Of a DNA stretch of 64,000 bases, positions 46,684 through 59,600 are shown piece by piece. The notes under the pieces were generated by a model that worked only from the letters and a program-made list of their open reading frames with translations, had not been told where the DNA came from and did no database searches. The number at the start of each line of letters is the position of its first letter. Positions within the stretch are counted from its first letter, which is position 1. This DNA is from Pristionchus mayeri (Eukaryota > Nematoda > Chromadorea > Rhabditida > Neodiplogasteridae): the NCBI GenBank assembly GCA_036245805.1, contig BTRK01000006.1:21794365-21858364 (forward strand), read 5' to 3'. Both the position numbers and the translations under genes were made by a program.

Positions 46684-47447
46684 ACTGAACTCGCAATTTT
46701 ACATATTTTTTATCTGTTTGTTGTGCTTGAATTTATGGGTGTGCTAAGATAAGCTAAAGCGTATTATGAGGTTATAATGGATGTAAGGTGGTTATAGATA
46801 ATATTCAAATATTGTTTCTGAATATAAATTGCATTTATAAATATTATTTCATATTTGATAAATTTGCGATATTTGATAAATCTTACTAAACTCTTTTCTA
46901 GGTTTTTTTATATTTTTTCGATAGAAATTGGGATCTATTAGGGCCATATTCGTCACACCGACATTCGAGAGATCAATTTTAATCAGTAGAACTTAATTTT
47001 ATCAGTAAAACAGTAGAACTGTTAACTAGATGGATAAGCGAGGGATTTTCGAAGTCCTTCTCAGTTTGTTCACTTCAATGTGATAATTTAAAATTTATTG
47101 AATATGAATTTGAGTATTCGATAACAGTTCCAAATGATGCTTCTCATTTCATAATAGATAAAGGTGAGGTGAGAAAACAGATGAAATTTTCCTACGATTT
47201 GGTGAACTCGCACGGCTATGGCGTCGCATACCCACAAGCGGTTCTCTCTGATCAAGTGGTTCTTACGACCACCTTCTGCTCATAAACCACCCCCTCATCG
47301 AACCCAGTGGCGAGGATGGTGACACCCTTCCTGGAGGCATCCGACGAAAGTCATTGTATTGACACCGTCCTAGCTCATTCCTCTCCTCTTTCCATTTACT
47401 TTCTTGCAGGTGCCCTTATCGTCTCGACGGTGTACTTGTCTCTGAAG
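46684..47447. other. Intergenic
   Basis: AT-rich. A TTCTTGCAG acceptor-like site at 47401-47409 precedes the kinase ATG by 38 nt and may be its trans-splice site. No other supported feature. Confidence 0.4.
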
Positions 47448-49181
47448 ATGAATTCCCCTAGATCTCCCCCGTGCAAAATATCCAGACTACCCAAGCATTG
47501 CATCGACGGAAATGTAAGTCAAGAAAATATTAAAAATATTAATATTATAAATTTTCTGTATTGACTCCCTCCTTTTCAGACGGCCAGTTCTCCCATGCCC
47601 ACGCATTCTCCAGTTTCCTTCTCTTCGCTCCCCCGTCTCCCCCAGTCTTCCTCCTTCATGGGACAAAAATTCTTCATCGTGAGGACACTGGGAGAGGGCG
47701 ACTTTGGAATCGTAAGTTTCATCTTGTTTTTTTACATTTCTAATTCACTAAGCGCAATTCTTTCTTTCAGGTGAAAGAAGTGCAATGCAGAAAATCTTGC
47801 GCGAAGTTTGCCATCAAGATCTCGAAAGTCGATCCGATGAAAGTGAAGACTGGCCTCAACTACACGACAGTTCATCTAAAAGAGGTTCGTACTGTTAGTT
47901 CCAAGCTTATTTTTTGGTGACACCCGGTGATAGTTCTGATTTCGCCAACATATAAAATAAGTATCTCATTTCAGGTCAAATCACATATGGCTGTTCCTTC
48001 CCATACCAAGATCATCGAATTCTATCGAGCATGGAAGGAGGGAGGACATGTCTACATCCAAATGGAATTGTGCAAGGAATCTCTGGAGGAATACTGGAAG
48101 AAGCAGATCAGAATGACCGAGTGCGAACTCAGAAAGGCTCTCAACGATTCACTCAAGGTAAGATATTTCTATTTGCCTCCCCTATTCACAGTTGCCTTAG
48201 ACATCCATCATATTGAGAAAAAAAATCAAGCTATATCCTTTCAGGCCCTCTCCTATCTCTCCATTCACAATTTCGTCCATCTGGATATCAAGCCTGCGAA
48301 TATCTTGAGAAGTGAGCAGGGAGTGTACAAACTGGCCGATTTCTCAGTTACTCTCGATCTCAGCAAGGTAAGAGCTCCTTCTGTTTACAACACATTTTTT
48401 ATCGTTATCAATTCGAAGAATCCATCCACTTCAGGACTCTTCATCGGAGGAAATCGGGAGTGGACGATACGCAGCGCCTGAGCTTCTCGGAGAAAACATT
48501 TTTAGCCCTAAGGCCGATCTTTATTCTCTAGCAATTTCCCTTTCTCAGGTTTCCGTGCCCGGTTCTTCGCCATTGGACGATGAGGAATGGATGGAACTTA
48601 AGGAGGGAAAGATGCCCAAGAGAGTCAAATACGGTATGGAATTCACACTTTCGTTAGTACGCTGTAAGTCAAAGTGAACAAATGTTTTCAGGACTCTGTG
48701 AAGAAGTCGGAAAGAAGGTGGAATGGATGTTGCTTGATCACTCGTCTCGTCCTTCCGCGGAGGAACTACTAGTGGGAGAGGACATCGATGCTACTCTCGC
48801 TCTTCTGGAGGAGACGAAGGCAGAGGTATACTTATTGCCTTCAATCAAGTCATTACTACTAGTTGTTATCAAAATACTGAAAAAAAACGATTTTTTCCAG
48901 AACAATAGAATTCGAGCGATGACGAAGAACACTCGCACACTGGAAATCAATTCGGAGAAGGTAAGAAAAAATGCTGGAATTTTTTTTATAAATTTGAAGA
49001 TTGGTTTGGAATAAACAAAAATAGTTAAACAATGATATCTGAATGTTTGTAGAGCCCGAGAGTGATCTTCCACACGGATGAAAACTTCTTCGCGATGGAG
49101 AAACCAGTACGAACGACATCTCGTCTCTCCATGGGGGGTAGAAAATCCGACGTCTCCTTCCCCAGGAGATTGAAGTTCTGA
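47448..49181 (+). CDS. WEE1/MYT1-like protein kinase, 379 aa
   Basis: Nine exons in phase: 47448-47513, 47580-47711, 47771-47884, 47975-48157, 48245-48367, 48435-48633, 48692-48825, 48901-48960, 49053-49181. A Ser/Pro-rich N-terminus of about 50 aa precedes the kinase domain. Seen motifs: glycine loop LGEGDFGIV (about aa 57-65), VAIK-type Lys (FAIK, about aa 82), catalytic loop FVHLDIKPANIL (Asp about aa 179), metal-binding site KLADFS (about aa 197; DFS replaces DFG), and APE in GRYAAPELLG. HLDIKPANI with GRYAAPELL is the pattern of the MYT1/WEE1 group, which phosphorylates CDK1 to hold cells before mitosis or meiosis. Membership is well supported at family level; no transmembrane segment as in vertebrate MYT1 is obvious. 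AATAAA lies near 49404. Confidence 0.85.
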
Positions 49182-50457
49182 GATTATTGACGATGGGGTT
49201 GTTTGGCGTTTCTTCACTCATTTCACATTAACATCGCTTACGACCGATTTCTCACCTATTCATAGTCATCCATCGTCCCCGTAACACAAAATATTATTTG
49301 TTGTCGCATAGTGGATATTAGAGATTGCAACTGTATCAAAGTTATTACATATTACTACCAAATGCTAAGCTAAGCTAACAATTCATGTGTTCATTGATTG
49401 CTGAATAAAAAGTAGAATAGTTGTGACAATTGAGTGCGTGGCTCTTCTCATTTCAACTGCTTTCTTACTGTCTAACAGATGAGAGAACGAGCGAATTGAG
49501 TTGAGTCCGTGCTCAATCGTCAACGCTATTATACACTACAAATATATTTGTTTTGTACATGATCGCATCAAATGCATTTCACATAGCAAAAAAGACACTT
49601 GATTGGTACTTGTTCTCGGTGCGGATGTTTAGCTCTGATATCCTCCCCTTAATTTCAATCCCTTCCTACTACTTGAGTCGGAGATGCAGAGTCTCACTAA
49701 AAGAAAGGGCGTAAGTGGCGGAATGTCTGTGATATCTCTCCCACTCCGTCTCTTTCCTTCAATCTTCTCGCCTTCCCCCTGTTTCTTTCCTTAGAAGGAG
49801 AGAGATAATCGATGTTCATGCAGGTAGAGGAAGGGTAGAACCTGGCACGACGAAAGGAAGAAACGTCTGCCTTCCTCTCACCTCTCGCTAGAGCAGTCTA
49901 TTTCATCCTTCGTTCTTACACCTCCCCTAGACTTCGATTGGAAAGGAGAGAAAGAAAGAGAGAGGACTCACTCTTTCTCTTCTTCGCGAACTCCTCTCTC
50001 CTCTTACTATATTTGAAATTCCGCATGGTTTCGCTTGAATGAAAAGATTCATCGTGAATTGTTTTAGTGAATTCCGTTCATTGCCTCCCCTTCCATTATC
50101 AAATGTCCACTTTGAGGTTTATACACGGCCTCTTAAATGCAAGGGTTTCCGCCGCTTCGCAGAATCTACTAGTTGTAAGAAGGACTATTCGAGGCATGGA
50201 TTAGAAAAAAAACAATTAGTTAATTTAGAATTTGTCTTTTGGATCTTGACCTGAAACGGTGATTGACACGGTATTTTTTTGATGTTTCGATAACGGAGGT
50301 GCTCTGAAGAAATCAGTTTAACAACTCACTTCAAACACTGCTCTCTTCAGACCTTCACTGTCTCTTCGGATCAACCCCCTGATCTAGTTCTACAACATCA
50401 CAGTTGCCCTTGTACGTTTCCATTTGTTAATTTTTTAATATTACATGTCAGAATATA
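49182..50457. other. Intergenic, no supported gene
   Basis: It contains the kinase 3' flank (GAATAAAAAG near 49403), then pyrimidine- and GA-rich sequence. A 71-codon frame at 50039 has no splice or motif support. Confidence 0.4.
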
Positions 50458-51914
50458 TTAGGTTGTTGCAAAAGTCTTGCGGTTTTTTGATATTTTGCCT
50501 TCCATCTTCCTGTTGGATTGATCGATGAACTTACGAATATTGTTTACTAATAAGGCCTTGTATACTCTTTCATATGCGCACCCTATCAGCATTGCCTAAT
50601 CGGGGAGGCGAGAACAGGACAAAGTTAAAATTTCGAAAATTTATCCATCGAAAACGACACATTTCTCAATATTCTGTTTCCTCTGAAGCATGAATGCTCA
50701 ATTCCTGGTGGTTATATGAAGCTCCCATCTTTACCCTATACATACTTTTTCTCATGGATGATGGAAGTTACATCCTTTCGAGGAATGCATTGAACTGTAA
50801 ATGATTACATTTTACATTTTTATGTTGATTTCGCATATTTTTGAAAAATAAGAAATTCAAATTTTCTGAAACGAGAAAGATGCAGGCGGCAATATTTTTT
50901 TCTGTGTATGAAGCCTATTGGTGGCTGAATATAGCGCACTCATAGTGGAGCCTAGATGCTTGGTCTTCGATTCAAAAAATCTGAACAAGTTTCATGTAAC
51001 CAGAATCGAAAGTATATTTTCAATAGCATGTAATTCGGTCCAATCTTAATCGAGACACAGTTGAAACATATTTTCTCAAATGGTATAAGTGATACTTCCC
51101 AGACATCGGTATGGGCAGGTTTCGTGAATTTTACCAGCAAATATCCAGTAAAATACATTTAATGCAAAATTTTGAGAATCAATTGCAATTGTGTTCATCA
51201 TAATTTATAGCGTTGATCGCGATATCGGATTGATTGAAATGTATGCATGTAAAGTACAAGCATACATCTAAATACTCCTATGTTTGTTAGTCAGTATTTG
51301 TGACAAAAAAATTACAGTACCGCTCGATCGCCTCCCTAACGGGCGACGCGCAGCGAGTCGCGGCGAGTCGCCTCACGTCGCCTCAACTTTGATGCGGCCT
51401 AAACCACCTCCAAAGTGCATATTTTTGGGGTAATTTTTGGCTGTGGGCTTCTCTCAGCAGTGCAAATCAATATGTGAAATCCGCTTTCGAAAATATTGAC
51501 TTTGAGCTATGTCCTGAGGGGGCATCATTCGAGTCTCTCTCCCCTCCCCTCCCCTCATTTCCCTACATTTCCTCATTCCAAATCTCCATCTTTCGAAGGA
51601 GCGGTATCGTAGGGAAATGAGGGGAGGGGAGGGGAGAAAGACTCTAATGATGACCTCCAGGACATAGCTCAAAATCAATATTTTCGAAAGCAGATTTCGC
51701 TGAATGATTGAACCTGATGAGAGAAGCCCACAGCCAAAAATTGCCCCAAAAATATACACTTTGAAGGTGGTTTAGGCCACATCAAAGTTGAGGCGACGTG
51801 AGGCGACTCGCCGCGACTCGCCGCGCCTCGCCCGTTAGGGAGGCGATCGAGCGGTACTGTATGATAGTTCAAAGTACGGACACAAAAAACAGCAAGACTT
51901 TTGCAACAACCTAA
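50458..51914. mobile_element. Mariner-type element, about 1.46 kb, hosting a nested fold-back
   Basis: Ends TTAGGTTGTTGCAAAAGTCT and the inverse ACTTTTGCAACAACCTAA define the element. A separate palindrome is inserted at 51315-51859. No readable transposase remains. Confidence 0.8.
51315..51859. mobile_element. 545-bp fold-back MITE nested in a mariner
   Basis: Inverted arms start CAGTACCGCTCGATCGCCTC and are flanked by TA. Arms of about 250 bp contain GC-rich CGAGTCGC repeats and a GGGGAGGGGAGGGG/CCCCTCCCC tract near the centre. Confidence 0.88.
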
Positions 51915-54231
51915 TAGAATATATTTCAGGACATCTCGTTCACGATTGCTGTCGGCCTCTCCCAATCCAATCATAAAAATTATTGTATTATTAAGACTGT
52001 AACTAATAGTGAATGAAGCAGTATTATTTAATTATTAAATTCCACCCTACATTCTAATGTGTACGACCAATAAACACTGGAGTATCAAAAAGGACTGAAC
52101 TACAAAGACTAATTTACGTATTGTTCGTATTTTCTGCAAAGGTTTTCTTAGGTTTAGGGTTGCATTTGTTTTCTAAGCTCCAGCTTCACTCAATCATTTG
52201 AGCTAGTGTTCCCCAAAATTACATTTCTTCATTTCATGTCAATGAGAATATCCTTCTTTCGCGACTTTTCTTTCTTCACTCTATTCATTTCCTCATTCTC
52301 CTTCAGTTGAGAGTACTGCCTCTTCTCCCTATATGAAAATAAACTAAAAAAATTCCCCACAATCAATAATATAATAATAAACATACAATTGTGAGGACAC
52401 TAAGCTATCTACCCCTTCCTTCAAGCTCTTCATTCCACCGCCTCTCCTTCCCATTCCCACCTCAGTCTCTTTCTATATCTCCTTTCATCGCGCTCACTCC
52501 ACTTTTCACGCCAGTTACTCAGAGTAAATCGATGGTAGAGAGGCTTCCCTTCTACTTGTCTAGTACATAGCGCTTTTGTTTAATACGCATTTCTCCCATT
52601 TGAATCTCATTCTTTATGATTCAAACTTCTATACTTCAAACAATAATATTTCAAGGCATCTACATTGCTTCAAGTAGTAGTTTCAAGGAACAGGACTGCA
52701 ATGAGGACAAAAGCAAAGCCGATTTTGCAATTTTTTCAAGAATATTCAATTGTAAAGGTCAGTTTGAACTTTGGCCAAAACAATAAATCAATGCTATTAT
52801 TCCCTACTGCAATGGAAGACTTGCAGATCTCTCGAGTGTTACTTCTCTGTATGCATGCACACCCTGTCGCAACCGAGTACGTTTAATTTAATATGCTAAA
52901 TGTAATTGATATTTTGGACCAGTTCACTTAGCTCACAAAGAGTAAACTGATGAACAAAAAGATACTAAAAGATAATTTCCCCAGGGTCTTCACACAAAAT
53001 TCAATGTCGTGCATCGTGACTTCACGGATTCCTCAAGGGATCGTTCAACTGCTACGCCTTTCGATGCCTCGAAGGTGCATTGTTTTATTGTACCATGGTA
53101 TATTAATTTTTTCAATTGTTGTTAATATTTTATACCAAATGCAATGATCGATTAACATGAAAGAGAGAAATTTGAAGTGGTACGCTAAAGCGAGGGAGAT
53201 CCCAACGCTTTCTTACTCGAAGACTATATTTTCGCACTTCTTTCAACATCTCGACAAGAAGGAAAAGCGATGCCAGCAAGGAAAAACATAAAAAGGTGGC
53301 AGAACCCATGATCGCGCTGAGCGAATGTGACCACATTGCATAAATGAGAGATATTGGAAACCGTGACCGTTGGCTGATTCGCCCGAATTCAATTTGTCAT
53401 TACGATGAGACTTGGTGATCATTCTGGGACTTCATTAACAGCGAAAGCTTTCACTCAAAAGATATGCTCGTGGGAAGCAGCAGGCGCAGTGATATTTTTT
53501 ACCATGAAGGAAAGCAAGCAATGATTAATTGTAATGAAACAGCTGTTATTTGGATTCACTGAGTATTATCAGACATTTTTCATTAATATTCTCTTCTTCT
53601 CTACTTCCTCTTGATCCGACAAGTCTTTCCTTCCCTCCATGTGAGAATCGTCACTGTCACTTTTTTTCGCTTCACTTTATCAGCAATTGCAAAAATTCGA
53701 ACGGAAATTCAACTTTTCCATTTCAGTGAAAAAAAGTGTATCGAAGGCATTGAAAGTCTTAAAAATGTTCGGGTGGCATTTCTTCACGTGTCCCTGCAGC
53801 AAGTAATTTCATCGAAAGGTCATTCCAGATTCTCCACACTTGAATGGCTTTGAGCTATCAGGATCCACCTCATCTGCATTGAAATAGTCTTTCCTTGCTC
53901 TTCACCGCGTTTTAGTAGTTGTTTTACCCTCAGATCAAATTTTTCCTATTTCCGAATCCTAAACGTGCCTTGTTCTAATCGAGATGAATGAGTATGTGTT
54001 GTCGGAGAAGTTGTTTAGCGAACACCCAACAGATTGTTAAAAAGAACAAGGCCCTATCTCGTTTTTAAATGATTTTACGATCATTTGAAATAATCAGAAT
54101 ATAAAAGAACATTTCTTGCAGCTTCGTGCATACTCCAATTCCTCTATCGATCGGAGAAGATCAATGAGATTGCCAACACTATTTTATTCATTGTTGTAGT
54201 ATTTCACTTGCAGAAGTCTTCTTTGGGTGCT
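51915..54231. other. Intergenic; possible very degraded mariner
   Basis: No gene is supported. Between about 52860 and 53860, fragments such as HYDETW and AGAVIFF look faintly like mariner transposase blocks but are shifted and stop-ridden, and no inverted ends were found. I leave it unassigned. Confidence 0.25.
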
Positions 54232-54814
54232 TCAATTGCCCTTCGGAGCAGCTGCGGTCTGATTCGAATGAATTCAATCGTTATTCTGCCCAAGTAAGAT
54301 CAAAGATCATTTGACGACTCACTCGTGCAACTGCAATCTGCTGCTCCAGCTCCGCGATCCGATCACGATGGATCGTGTCGACTCGAACCAGCTCACCGGC
54401 GAGGTCTGTGATAGCAATAATCTTCACAAAATAATATTTCCAGAATTTTCTTATACAAGAGCGAATGCTCACACGATATGCAGGTGAGGATGGGGCGTGC
54501 CTTGACGAGAACGACGCCGCACTGCGGACACACCTTGTCGCCACTGCGAATCAGATCGTGAACAGGAGGGACTAACCTGGTCCAATCATACGTTTGAACT
54601 CTGAGCACTTACGTGAGATCCGGCTGCAGACGAGTGAGGCACTGCCCGCAGAGGAGATGGCCACAATTGAGGACTCGTGCCTCGTGAGAGCTGCACGGGG
54701 CTGAAAGAGGAAGATTGAGAAGGGAGGGAGGAGGAAGGACTTGCATGAGCGGAACATCTGATTGCACACTGGGCAGGAGGCATGGGTCAAATCGATGGGA
54801 GCGATTGCAGCCAT
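54232..54814 (-). CDS. RING-finger protein with C-terminal coiled coil (paralogue A)
   Basis: Minus-strand exons: 54814-54745, 54700-54613, 54576-54473, 54405-54323 and probably 54258-54232 (TGA), about 123 aa. The RING cysteines are spread over exons: SCPVCNQMF, then CSSHEARVLNCGHLLCGQC, then KVCPQCG, a C3HC4 arrangement typical of E3 ubiquitin ligases. Exons 1 and 2 join in frame only if the donor is GC (T|GCAAGT), giving a GC-AG intron. The C-terminus (DTIHRDRIAELEQQIAVAR) is a short coiled coil. If the donor at 54322 is skipped, exon 4 would read on to a stop near 54281. The gene is a tandem paralogue of 55252-55948, with the same exon plan. Confidence 0.78.
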
Positions 54815-55251
54815 GGAGAACGACCGAATAGAGGGACGAAAGAAGCGTGAAGTGAGAAGTGTAATGATGAGCGAAACAAAGTATAGGCACAATTTCATTT
54901 ATAGTATGCCAATGAGATGCGCATTTTTTTCAAGACATCAAACTGAACTTTCCCCGATATGCTTAGAAGAGCTACAGTAATTACACTTTGCAATGTTATA
55001 TGCGTCGCAAAGCATGCATAATATGATCAATGAAAGAACACAACTCTTTATTCACAGGAGATTAGATAAAAGTGTAGAAATCTCGAGATGCGACCCTTGT
55101 CGCTGTAGTCACCTTGTCCTCTGAAATTATTTTTGAAATAATTTCTGAAGAATAATGCATTAGAATATATGTACATATATAAATATATGAAAATTGATAC
55201 AAATCAATATTCTATTTTATAATAAAATGAAATCTTTTCGAAAATGGCACC
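54815..55251. other. Spacer between the two RING-finger genes
   Basis: AT-rich; it holds the promoter side of paralogue A and the 3' flank of paralogue B. Nothing else supported. Confidence 0.4.
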
Positions 55252-55948
55252 TCATTTCTCCGAGGACTCTGCCTTCTCGCTGTTCTCGACGTGGTGCTGA
55301 AGCAGATGAAATGTCAAAGAGGCCGAAGAGATATGCGTGCAAGTGGGAGAAAAGAACAATAAGAGAACTGACCTGAGCAAGAGCCTCCGCCAGTTCTTTC
55401 TCCAGTCGCGAAATCGTCGCCCGATGGGACTCGTCGATCTCTCTGATCTGATCCGAGAGCACTGCAAGCAACAAATTTATGACATTCAAAAAATCAATAG
55501 GTGACTAGTTCGGAGTACCTATGACCCTTTCACAATGCAATTGTAATGCGCAGTCAAATATTTCTATTCGAGGCTGAAAGAGAGCTACTCACAGGCAACA
55601 GTGAACACCTCGGGGCGCTTGTTCTCAATTTCCTTGCGGCAGAGGGGGCAGCGCTTCATGCCCCTAGAAATAGAACTGTCGCATTGCAAAGTGTGATTAG
55701 CATGAATTAGCTTCAATCTCTATTGGATAAGATTAAATTTACCTGACGGGAACGATGCCGTTGAGGCAGCTTGTGCACAGCAGATGGTTACAGTAGAGGA
55801 TTCTCGCTTGACGATCAGGGACTGAAGAGAGAACAAAGAAACGAGGGGAAGGAGAGCTCAACTCACTATTGGTGAATGGCTCCATACACACTGCACATTC
55901 CACGTTCGAGAGAATAGCAGCAATGTCGACAGATGAAGAAGAAGCCAT
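55252..55948 (-). CDS. RING-finger protein with C-terminal coiled coil (paralogue B)
   Basis: Minus-strand exons 55948-55867, 55821-55743, 55663-55593, 55461-55373, 55296-55252 join in phase (121 aa). Start at the ATG of MASSSSVDIAAIL. RING C3HC4: ECAVCMEPF, then RILYCNHLLCTSC, then KRCPLCRKEIE. The coiled coil IDESHRATISRLEKELAEAL follows, and an acidic/basic tail ending SSEK. Likely an E3 ubiquitin ligase by family; the substrate is unknown. All its introns are GT-AG, unlike intron 1 of paralogue A. Confidence 0.82.
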
Positions 55949-56645
55949 TGGCAACCGATTGGAGTAGCGAGTGATGGGTGAAATGAATACAACATTTTTT
56001 ACGAGACGTGAGAAAAATTGAAAATACTCATAAATGTAAATGCCTTCCTGCTCTAATTCAATACTCTATGTTGAAACTGTGGTTCACGGTATTCCATTCG
56101 CGTACTAATCTCGCGTAGCCTCTCAATTTCTCATTCGACATGATAACTCCAACCATTCTCCTACCTCAAATCTTAGATGAGATTAATCCATGCAGCAACC
56201 CAATCGAATTCGGTGTATCGCTAAAGATCAAAGACCAATACCTCAATGGACTCGCAGATTCTCAAAGACTCGCAGCATGCACGTATCCTTTGTCCCCAGC
56301 GGCATTACCATGAGAGGAGCTTCGTCGAGTCTCGCAATCTTTGATTTGCATGCAGCCACCGCACGCAAAGGAGGATGAGAACAGTCTAGAGCCCAGACAG
56401 ATAGCTCGATTTCGGTGACGAGTCATTGGCTTTGCATATTCTCTTTGCTTGAGGTGTATTTATTTGAACTTACAATCAAATATATTCTTCTCTTTCGCTC
56501 CACGTATTACTGCATGATTTTCCGTATTATCCGTTTGCACACAACGTCTTTTATCTTTGATCTCAGTCGCTCTAATCCCCGATTGAACTTCACCCTTGGT
56601 TCTTTAATTTACGGTACTCTATTCAGATAGTCTTCTCTTTACTCG
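55949..56645. other. Divergent promoter region
   Basis: It separates the minus-strand RING genes from the plus-strand gene at 56646. No coding exon is supported. Confidence 0.4.
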
Positions 56646-59600
56646 ATGAGTCAAGCGGACTCCAACCCGTACAAGTCAGAAGTGACTCTCTTCCCGATCG
56701 ATGGAGCGGAAAGGAGGAGGAGATCGGAGGAAGAGGAGGAGGATCGAACAACAGTAAGTGATGATCATATTTATATAAGCACCTTCTTGAGCCTCTGGTC
56801 ATTGATTATCGACTACATTACTCTTTATGTGTTCAATATGCTCCTCTCAGGCTCGTCTCGGTGCGAGTAATTCTGCAGATGGTGCAGCCCTTCAAGAGAC
56901 TACAGCTTCTGCAGCGGCACGAGAGTATTCGGTGAGCTAATTCAAGAAACAACGTTTTTCTAGTCGAGAATTCCCAGTTTCAACATATGCCGAACAAAAC
57001 CTTTTGATCGTGCAAATCATCTCTCTATTATACAATCGCTAATTGTCATCCTCTGAATACAACTAATTTCTGCATAATTAGTAGTCAGTCTGAGGCCCAC
57101 ACGACATAACATGGTAGCATACTGCACTGTGCTGTATTGTTTTCGTTGTAGGAGGCTACGGGAGAGACATCCATCCATGACGACGTCGAGCATAGTGGGG
57201 TCGAGTCGATGCAGTTCGATCCGAAGCAGGCGGAAGACCCAATCGGTCAGTTGGGATTCCTGAACGCCATTTCATAGATCCTTTTATGACTGAACTTGGC
57301 TGATTGATAACTCATTATCTGGCTAGGGTGTAGGGCGGCAACAGAAGTTCTCGTTTCAAAATATAAGCTCGCATTGTTTCATTGTCCTCGCTCTAGTTAA
57401 CAGTTTGGATTAAATTGCAAAATGGGATTAAATGCCAGGGAGTAGAGATAACAAACATACTCGAAAATGACGAAATTATTTAATTCATGCCATATTTTCT
57501 CGAATTAGAAGATATTAGACGGAGAACGAAGAGCCAAATTGCTCATTTAGACGATCGATCCTCTCCTCATCGATCGGCCCGCACCATCCTCCTCTCGTCG
57601 CCCTCTCATCGCTCTTCGTTTGATTTCGGATCAGTGGTCAGTAGTACACCCATAACATTTCGAACATGACTGGACCAATTTTGTGACTGCATACTCTGCA
57701 TGGTTCAACAACATTTGCTTGATTAAGCTCCGAATAGTTATCGAAGTAGATATTGAAATGGATTCGCTGCTCACTCATACCTAAGATCTTTAATCCTAAT
57801 TCCATTCTGATTTCAGACTCCTCTGCTTGCATTGACGCCGCTTCATCTGGCTCTGCCGAGGGGTGCGCAGGAGGAGCTGATGCACTCAGACTCAGAAGTG
57901 AGTGATTAACGGCAAAAGAAGTCGAGTAGCCTAACAAAACCTTTTGATTATGCAAATTATCTCTCTATTCTACAATCGTTAATTGTCATACTCAGAGCAT
58001 AAATAATTTCTGTATAATTAGTAGTGAGTCTGAGGCCCACACATCATCATGTGGTAGCATATTGTACTACTGAAGCTGTACTGTTCTGTTACTGAAACTG
58101 TTTTCTTGAAGGAGGCTGCGGGAGGAGCATCCATCCATGACGACGTCGAGCACAGTCCGGTCGAGTTGATGCAGTTCGATCCGGATCAGGAGGAAGAACC
58201 AATCGGTCAGTTCGAGTTCCTGAACGCCATTTCATAGATCCCACGATATGCGAACCTGTCAGAAATCCTCTTTTCAAAATATGAACTAGCTTTGTTTCAC
58301 ATTTTCCTCACTCTAGTTAACAATTTGGCTTAGATTCCAGAATGGGATTAAATGTCAGGGAGTAGAGATCAAAAAACATACTCGAAAATGACGAAATTAT
58401 TTAATTCATGCCATATTATCTCGAATTAGATGATATTAGACGGAGAACGAAGAGCCAAATTGCTCTTTTAGATGATCCCTCATCTCCTCATCGATCGATC
58501 AACGCTGTCAACCACTCGTCTCCTTCTCTTCGCTCTTCATTCGATTTCGGTTCAGTGGTGAGTAGTACACCCATATCTTTTCGTACATGACTGGACCATT
58601 TTTGTGACCGAATACTCTGCATGGTTCAACAACATTTGCTTTATTATGTTCCGTATAGTTATCGTAGTAGGTATTGAAACGGAGGCGCTGTTCACTCATA
58701 AAACTGATCTTTGATCCTAATAACAGTCTCGTTTCAGACTCCTCTGCTTGCACGGACGCCGCAGCAGGGAAGGAGTGCGCAGGAGGAGGAAGAGGCGACA
58801 TGTGAGGAAGTGAGTGATTTACGGCAAAAGAAATTAATGATATAGGCCATACAATAAATTTTCGAAAAGGCAATGACCCGAATCGACATTTGGCAGTGAC
58901 AATTTACGATATTGTCGAATTATATGATCAATATTATGAGTATCGGAACACTTGCGTAAATCTTTTCGTGTGATGCACAAAACCATTGAAGACAGACTAT
59001 GACTAGAATGCGATTTCTAAATTATGCTAATTTACAAATTTCGAGGCAGCTTCGCATCTCGACGGAGATCTACAGACTGCAATCTCCCTTCTCCCTCTCA
59101 CTCTCACTCGGATCTGCAGGCAAGTTCCATCGACGAATCTTGAGTGGGATATTGTGTTCATGTAGACGAAATCATCATGTGATATCAAAGGCCAAATAGG
59201 GTATAACTTTGCTGAATAGTGCATCTGATGATGGTCTTTGATCTCTCTAGTTCATCTAACACGATTTTTACTCGGCTCTATTTTTGTTTAGTCCATCTTT
59301 AAGCGTCAATTGCAGCAGCAGCAACAGCAATCTTCAGCCGTCGAGCTGCCGACTGCTGCAGCACCTTCTACTGCGGCGGCATCAGCAGCCGGTGCGGCGC
59401 CTGCAGCTACTGTAGTCTCACTGAAGGTACGATGATTCACACTTGCAAGCGGTGCCTTCATACCTTAAGTTTTTGGAGTGTAATTAATATTTGCAGGAAC
59501 GCAAGAGATGCTCAAATAAGTGTAGAACAACTGCCAACTACCTCATCTGCCAGGGGAGAGGTCGGTGCTCAGTACTCTCCACATATTCAGCTGCAATAGG

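Noticed and set aside
52860..53860. Possible additional mariner transposase
   Set aside because: Only faint, frame-shifted peptide fragments and no inverted ends or TA duplication were found.
59046..59118. Candidate extra exon ending CTGCAG|GCAAGT before the Gln-rich exon
   Set aside because: Its phase would shift the following Gln/Ala exon into a frame with a stop, while direct joining of 58809 to 59292 keeps frame.
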